Source: Mimachlamys varia
Taxonomy: Eukaryota; Mollusca; Bivalvia; Pectinida; Pectinidae
Assembly: GCA_947623455.1 (NCBI GenBank)
Contig: OX392534.1
Coordinates: 39,313,426 to 39,377,425, forward strand
Direction: 5' to 3'
DNA: 64,000 bases
The position numbers and the translations under genes are program-made. The notes below the pieces were generated by a model, which was not told where the DNA came from, did no database searches, and saw only the letters and a program-made list of their open reading frames with translations. Positions 59,488-64,000 of the stretch are shown here, one piece after another (position 1 is the stretch's first letter; each line of letters begins with the position of its first letter).

Positions 59488-60659
59488 GGAAGTATAGTTG
59501 TATCCGGACATTTCCCTTTCCAGGGGCTTTCTTCATTCCAGATGTTTTGTCGGAAAACTAAATAGGACAGGAAGTTCATAACCGAGTAGTTTTTAATTTT
59601 CAGACCCATCACCTAGCTCTTCGAATCACATTTTTAACAGTTCACTAATATGTGTCCGTCAGAACATTAAATTATGAAACAATTTATTAATTGACTATAA
59701 ATAGTGCGGGCGCTAATTACAATTACATTGAAACTAAATGACGATGTTCGTAACATTCTAAGCTTTTGGAAATAAGTTTTTTTCTGGTTAGGTCAGACTT
59801 TGATTTTAATATACTCTTCTTGTTGCACAATACCCAATATGGCGGACATTGCTTCAGTTTGAGGAGATTACTAATGCATTATAACGTAACTATCTTAAGC
59901 ATATTTTTTTCAATCATCATTAACATTTTTGATGACGTAAGCAATGTCTGTCTAACATAGTCCGAGGACACACGAGCGTGTCAACAATGTAGGTAACTAT
60001 CTGACAAATGTGCTGACTACAAACCTGAACCATTAATTGACCGCCGAGGACTCTCGTTATATTAGTTTCTGACGCTGACAAGGTCGGGGACGGGAGCACA
60101 AGTGCAGACAGTTTAGATGCGAGTTGACAGCCAACGACCCCCCGGAGCGATAAACGAGGTAATGGGGAGGGGGAGTGATGTGGAATTTCTTAAATACTTA
60201 GTAGATTAAACTTAACCATGCAAAATCTAGCGCAGTATGTACGATTCACTTATGTCATCCTTAAAATATGAAGGATTCGTTTTAAATAATCGCTTTTTAA
60301 CGAAGTAAGTAGACTAAAATAGATCAAGTACAGATGTATACGAAACGTCTTTGGCTTGATTTAGCAAAATAACTGCAATAAACCATGTTTTTCCCCAAAG
60401 CAGTTTTCTACACCGAGACATCCCCTGGTAGACAGAAAGTCGACCATTTTCTTCACCGAAACGACCCCTGGTAAACCGATCTAGGTCGTTGACATTATCT
60501 AAGTGTTCTATGTGGACATCCAAGGTATAACTCATGTAAAAACATTTCAGATCTCGATATTAGGAAGACAAATGTCATTTATTGATACATACATCACGGG
60601 AGGTCGAAGTTCTATCAATGTGGTCGGAAATTGTAGAATGCTAGCTGTGAGTGCCGAAA
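59488..60659. other. unique sequence, no gene recognised
   Basis: About 1.2 kb. The part at 60030-60150 is richer in G+C than its surroundings. A minus-strand frame of 73 codons (60314-60535) has no recognisable motif. Confidence 0.5.
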
Positions 60660-60811
60660 AGGCAGCACCGGTTGTATGCTGCCCAGGGAGTTGAGAACGA
60701 CATTGGCTGGTTGCTAAGGCCCTATAACCACGGATAATAATTTGTGAATCGCTTTGAGACGCCCTTTAAGGTCGTGAGAAAACGGTATATAAAAACCTCG
60801 AATTATTACTT
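60660..60811 (+). mobile_element. retroelement 3' tail
   Basis: TGCTGCCCAGGGAGTTGAGA, CCCTATAACCACGGATAATA, GAATCGCTTTGAGACGCCC and AACGGTATATAAAAACC before AATTATTAC form the typical 3' end of non-LTR retroelements and their SINEs in marine invertebrates (the CGCTTTGAGACG ... CG-TATATAA element). No coding part is attached. Family assignment is from pattern memory. Confidence 0.65.
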
Positions 60812-61639
60812 CGTCTAAATGCTCCCGATTTATCCGAATGAAGTGAATTTTGTCAAATACTTAATGGGGAAAAGAAATAAATTAAAGCTTTTACTCTGCA
60901 ATGATAACGATGCTATATATGTACCATCTTTATGCGTTGCATATAAGATCCTTTGGGGGATATCCGCAGTACCAAAAGTCGATATACACAACGCGGCGAA
61001 AAGTATTTCGATACGTCGCAGTCTTCTTCATCATAAATCGAGTGTGTATACATATGTGCCCGTGGTTGATATATATCCATCGGACGCAAACTAAAAGAAA
61101 ATGACTTACAATAGCTACATTTGTATTTGAAAAATTAATATCTTTTCTTCACTCAAATATAATAGCATTTCATTGAAAGAAAATAATTATAAACTTGACT
61201 TTAAACTATTTAATCTGAACAAGCAACATCTTAGAGCTAATGTCTTTGGATGATATATCAGAAGAGTGTTTTTGTGGTTGTAAATACGTCTATATAACGT
61301 CATTTACAACACTTCTAATTTCAGAGACACCATTATCGATGAGTCCTAAATGGATTTTTTTTCACCAGAAAGCTTTGAATTAATTTCAAGAACATTCAGT
61401 AACCTTGGCGACACACAGAGATGTGTGAATCTCACAATGTTTGTGTCACAGATAACACGATTCATTTTACTCGTGTCCTTAATCAATTAACCAGTACCAA
61501 ACCATCACAATCAAAACCCAGTTTTATCTCCAACCCTTTTCCCAAAAAAACCTAACCCACTCTCCAAGTACACTGTTTACTAAGTACTCATCTTTTTGTA
61601 GTTTCTGTTTTGAGGTTTTAATTTTTTGTTTGTGTTTTC
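60812..61639. other. unique A+T-rich sequence, no gene seen
   Basis: Frames of 67-91 codons at 60819-61104 overlap in two phases and are not recognised. Confidence 0.5.
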
Positions 61640-61800
61640 GGTTGGCGCAATTGAGAGGGCAATTGCCTCTACCAAGGAGGCAAGTGTTCGATTCCCCATT
61701 CGGACGAGAAGCACATTGGATTTTCATGGGTAATCTGGTTTCCTCTCATTCCTTGTAACATCTATGTTCAACTCGCTCAGACAAAAATAAAATCTATGAC
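61640..61800 (+). mobile_element. tRNA-derived SINE
   Basis: The A-box TGGCGCAATTGAG (61643) and B-box TGTTCGATTCCCC (61684) lie about 41 bases apart, as in a tRNA gene. The body includes GGTAATCTGGTTTCCTCTC, and the end reads CAGACAAAAATAAAATC. The head shares CAATTGCCT and ACCAAGG with the SINE at 62835, so the two are probably related subfamilies. Confidence 0.8.
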
Positions 61801-62834
61801 CTCTTTAACTTGCTAGACTCTGGTATTAACTAATTATTTAAAATAGCATATCACATACGTTCTTTTGTTCTCATTTCGAGTTTTCGAGGTCGTGATGTAA
61901 ACTGTTTACTAGACAGGGACATAGGTATTTTTACCTCTAGCGTAACACCGAGCCGTCTGCAACTTTAATTAAACTGTTTCATTTAGAAGGCGTGTTAACT
62001 GAAACTTCCAATCAGTCGATATTATGTTTGTCGGGAACAGCTTGTGGAAAATTGGCCAGCATGTTAATTAAATTTACCAATGCGTGTTAAGAACCACCAG
62101 TAAGCTCATTAAACAAATATATTTAGTCGTACATAACGTAAATGTATATGTCATCCGGCGTCATATTTTACTATAAAAGACTACTTGTCTAGAACCGCTG
62201 GAAATAGTTAGAGTAAATCTGTGAAAGGCCATCTCTGAGTGGATTCTACGGCTAATAAATGAAGAGAAATCTAAAAGCGAAATGTGGGTGAATCTTAAAA
62301 TACTCCTCCTTAGTAATGAAGAAGAAAGGACTTTCGGAATACCTCGGCCAAGTTCATGTTCATTAGAATAATGTGGCCATTTAAAGAAACAGTGATACAT
62401 CTATAAGATATCACTTTATTGGCTCCGCGAAGTAGGTTTAACCTCTTTCAGCAATGAACATCCATGAGTAAAGAAACATCCTGGTCTGTTAAGGTTAATA
62501 AGTGGTATAATTCTGCCTGAGTGTTGTTATCAAGTCGGGGGGAATAGTGAGTAAATTCATAAAAGGGTACTCCTTAAGATCGTTTGGTGAAGCAGTTTCA
62601 ATGTTGTACAAACTAGTTTGACTTTCCTTAGGAGCAGTGGGGCGAGACGACCTGTTTTCCTGTTCCGAAATGAAAATCTCATTGTTTAAAATGAAGGTTG
62701 GCCTCCCATTAGCTAAAATATTTTAATTATTTTGAATTAATCATTTTCGGTATTATATTAATTTTGATGAATGAACGTTTTCAAAGCTTTGTTCTTGTCA
62801 ATTAATTTTCAAGTATTTGGGTCAGTACAAAATG
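61801..62834. other. unique sequence, no gene seen
   Basis: About 1 kb of A+T-rich sequence. A minus-strand 79-codon frame (62161-62400) is not recognised. Confidence 0.5.
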
Positions 62835-63055
62835 TGGTCTGGTGTATAGTCAATTGCCTTTCACCAAGGCAGCCGCGGTTCAAATCCCTGACCGGACATG
62901 AAAAGGAATGGGGTCACCTGCCAGACCACGTGGGTTTTCTCCGGGTACTCCAGTTTCCTTCCACAATAAGACCCCTCGCGCGCTAGCATTCGGGCCAACA
63001 AGAGTGATTGATGTAAGTTGGATAATTTGTTTCATGATTGTTGTAATATATATAT
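62835..63055 (+). mobile_element. tRNA-derived SINE with complete head and body
   Basis: The head contains CAATTGCCTTTCACCAAGGC and the B-box GGTTCAAATCCC. The A-box region TGGTCTGGTGTATAGT is degenerate. The body TTTTCTCCGGGTACTCCAGT, CCACAATAAGACCCC and CAACAAGAGTGATTGATGTA matches the fragment at 36195-36350. It ends in a (TA)n / T-rich tail at about 63040-63060. No target duplication was found by eye. Confidence 0.82.
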
Positions 63056-64000
63056 TTTTTTAATACAAAATGTAAGATGGCTACGACGTAAATAATATAT
63101 CTTCTTATGAAAACCTCTTTTGTTTGTTTTTTAGTACTAACTTATTAATGTGATCCATGTAAATCGAAATAATAAGATACCTTTCAGGGCTGATATGAGC
63201 GTCATATTACAACGGAACTAAACATCACAAATTTAAAAACGATGAAGGATGAAATTTCCGTCAATCAAAAAGACATATGCACCACTCATATCATCGGCTC
63301 GTCTATAAAATCATCTCTTGTTTTTGCGATGTTTAAATCACTCATTATGACGTATCAACACAACCTGTGTTATAGGAACTTTGTCAAAAGACAAAAACAA
63401 TAAGTTTTTTTCTACATTTTGGCGTAGACTAGCGTTCTGACACTGTGACGTCATATCGTTGTTTATGCGGTTGGTATTTGTTTGATTACGGTATTAGTTT
63501 TGTTTTAATCTGATTAAAGGGCGTAAAAAATTTGTTCCAAAAATACATCCACTACCTTTACTTCGCACAAACCGAAACCGTAAACTTATCGTGTTTTTCA
63601 ATATACATTATCAAGTTTATGCAGCGTGCAACTTGTGTCGAAAAACTTTTTGAATTACCAAAAATGTAAATATTCATGTTATATCTTTCTCTACCATTGA
63701 TACAGCCAAGGTAAAGTTGATTTTCATCTCGTCAGTGTAAACCGCACGCACGTAACCTCCCTAATTCTTAAATGGTTTAAATGATATCCATCATAATTAC
63801 ATCATCGGATTTATAATCTTAGAAATGCACCGAATCATTTCTCATCCATCAGAACTAGTTATTTAAAATAAAATTAAAAAAAATAAATAAATCATGCATG
63901 ATAACAGTTTGTTTATCATTTACCAATAGAAAAGAAAGAAAAAAGTAAGTGTTTGTTCCCTATCGTTAACGAAGCAAAGTGCGTGAGAGTCAATATGCTA
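63056..64000. other. unique A+T-rich sequence to the window end
   Basis: No repeat, RNA or gene is recognised. Confidence 0.5.

Overview
The window looks like intergenic DNA from a marine lophotrochozoan, most likely a bivalve mollusc. This rests on several tRNA-derived SINEs and other interspersed repeats of the type that fill bivalve genomes (37915-38140, 61640-61800, 62835-63055, and the inverted pair 35685-36050 / 53585-53800), an A+T-rich unique background, and no bacterial operon structure. No search was possible, so the taxon is an inference. I find no intact host protein-coding gene, rRNA, tRNA or CRISPR. The only clear protein homology is a decayed endonuclease / reverse-transcriptase non-LTR retrotransposon at 50620-53460, split by a SINE-like insertion.

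The dominant content is tandem repeats. Seven unrelated or distantly related minisatellite families occupy about 27.5 kb (roughly 43%). They are: a 29-bp unit (1-5584), a 16-bp unit (15108-21805), a 30-bp unit (26345-29677), a 32-bp unit in two blocks (29880-30705 and 30812-31650), a related 31-bp unit (31733-34665) with a short variant tail to 34815, an 18-bp unit (40020-46335), and a second, unrelated 32-bp unit (56680-57312). Minor arrays have periods of 84 bp (8052-8345), 39 bp (24949-25333) and 35 bp (49904-50005). Most large arrays carry higher-order structure: blocks of 232, about 1370-1600, 1585, 725, 900, 910 and 936 bp are duplicated inside them. The 30-bp and 18-bp arrays stay open in several frames on both strands because their periods are multiples of three. 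The resulting ORFs of up to 1264 codons are almost certainly artefacts.

Between arrays lie unique A+T-rich stretches and mobile elements. The best defined are two 468-bp copies, over 99% identical, of a piggyBac-like non-autonomous element with TTAA at both ends and 18-bp terminal inverted repeats (57313-57780 and 59020-59487). Next are a 188-bp MITE with terminal inverted repeats of about 37 bp (47315-47502), a SINE with a perfect 12-bp target-site duplication (37903-38152), and an imperfect inverted repeat pair (48183-48660).

The most unusual structure is 29880-34815. Two different minisatellites (32 bp and 31 bp) appear to descend from one ancestral unit and are separated twice by the same roughly 78-bp spacer module. 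This suggests a duplicated composite block in which one unit type was amplified about 94-fold on one side and left as a single copy on the other. A second theme is that several arrays contain a short dyad-symmetric core in every unit.
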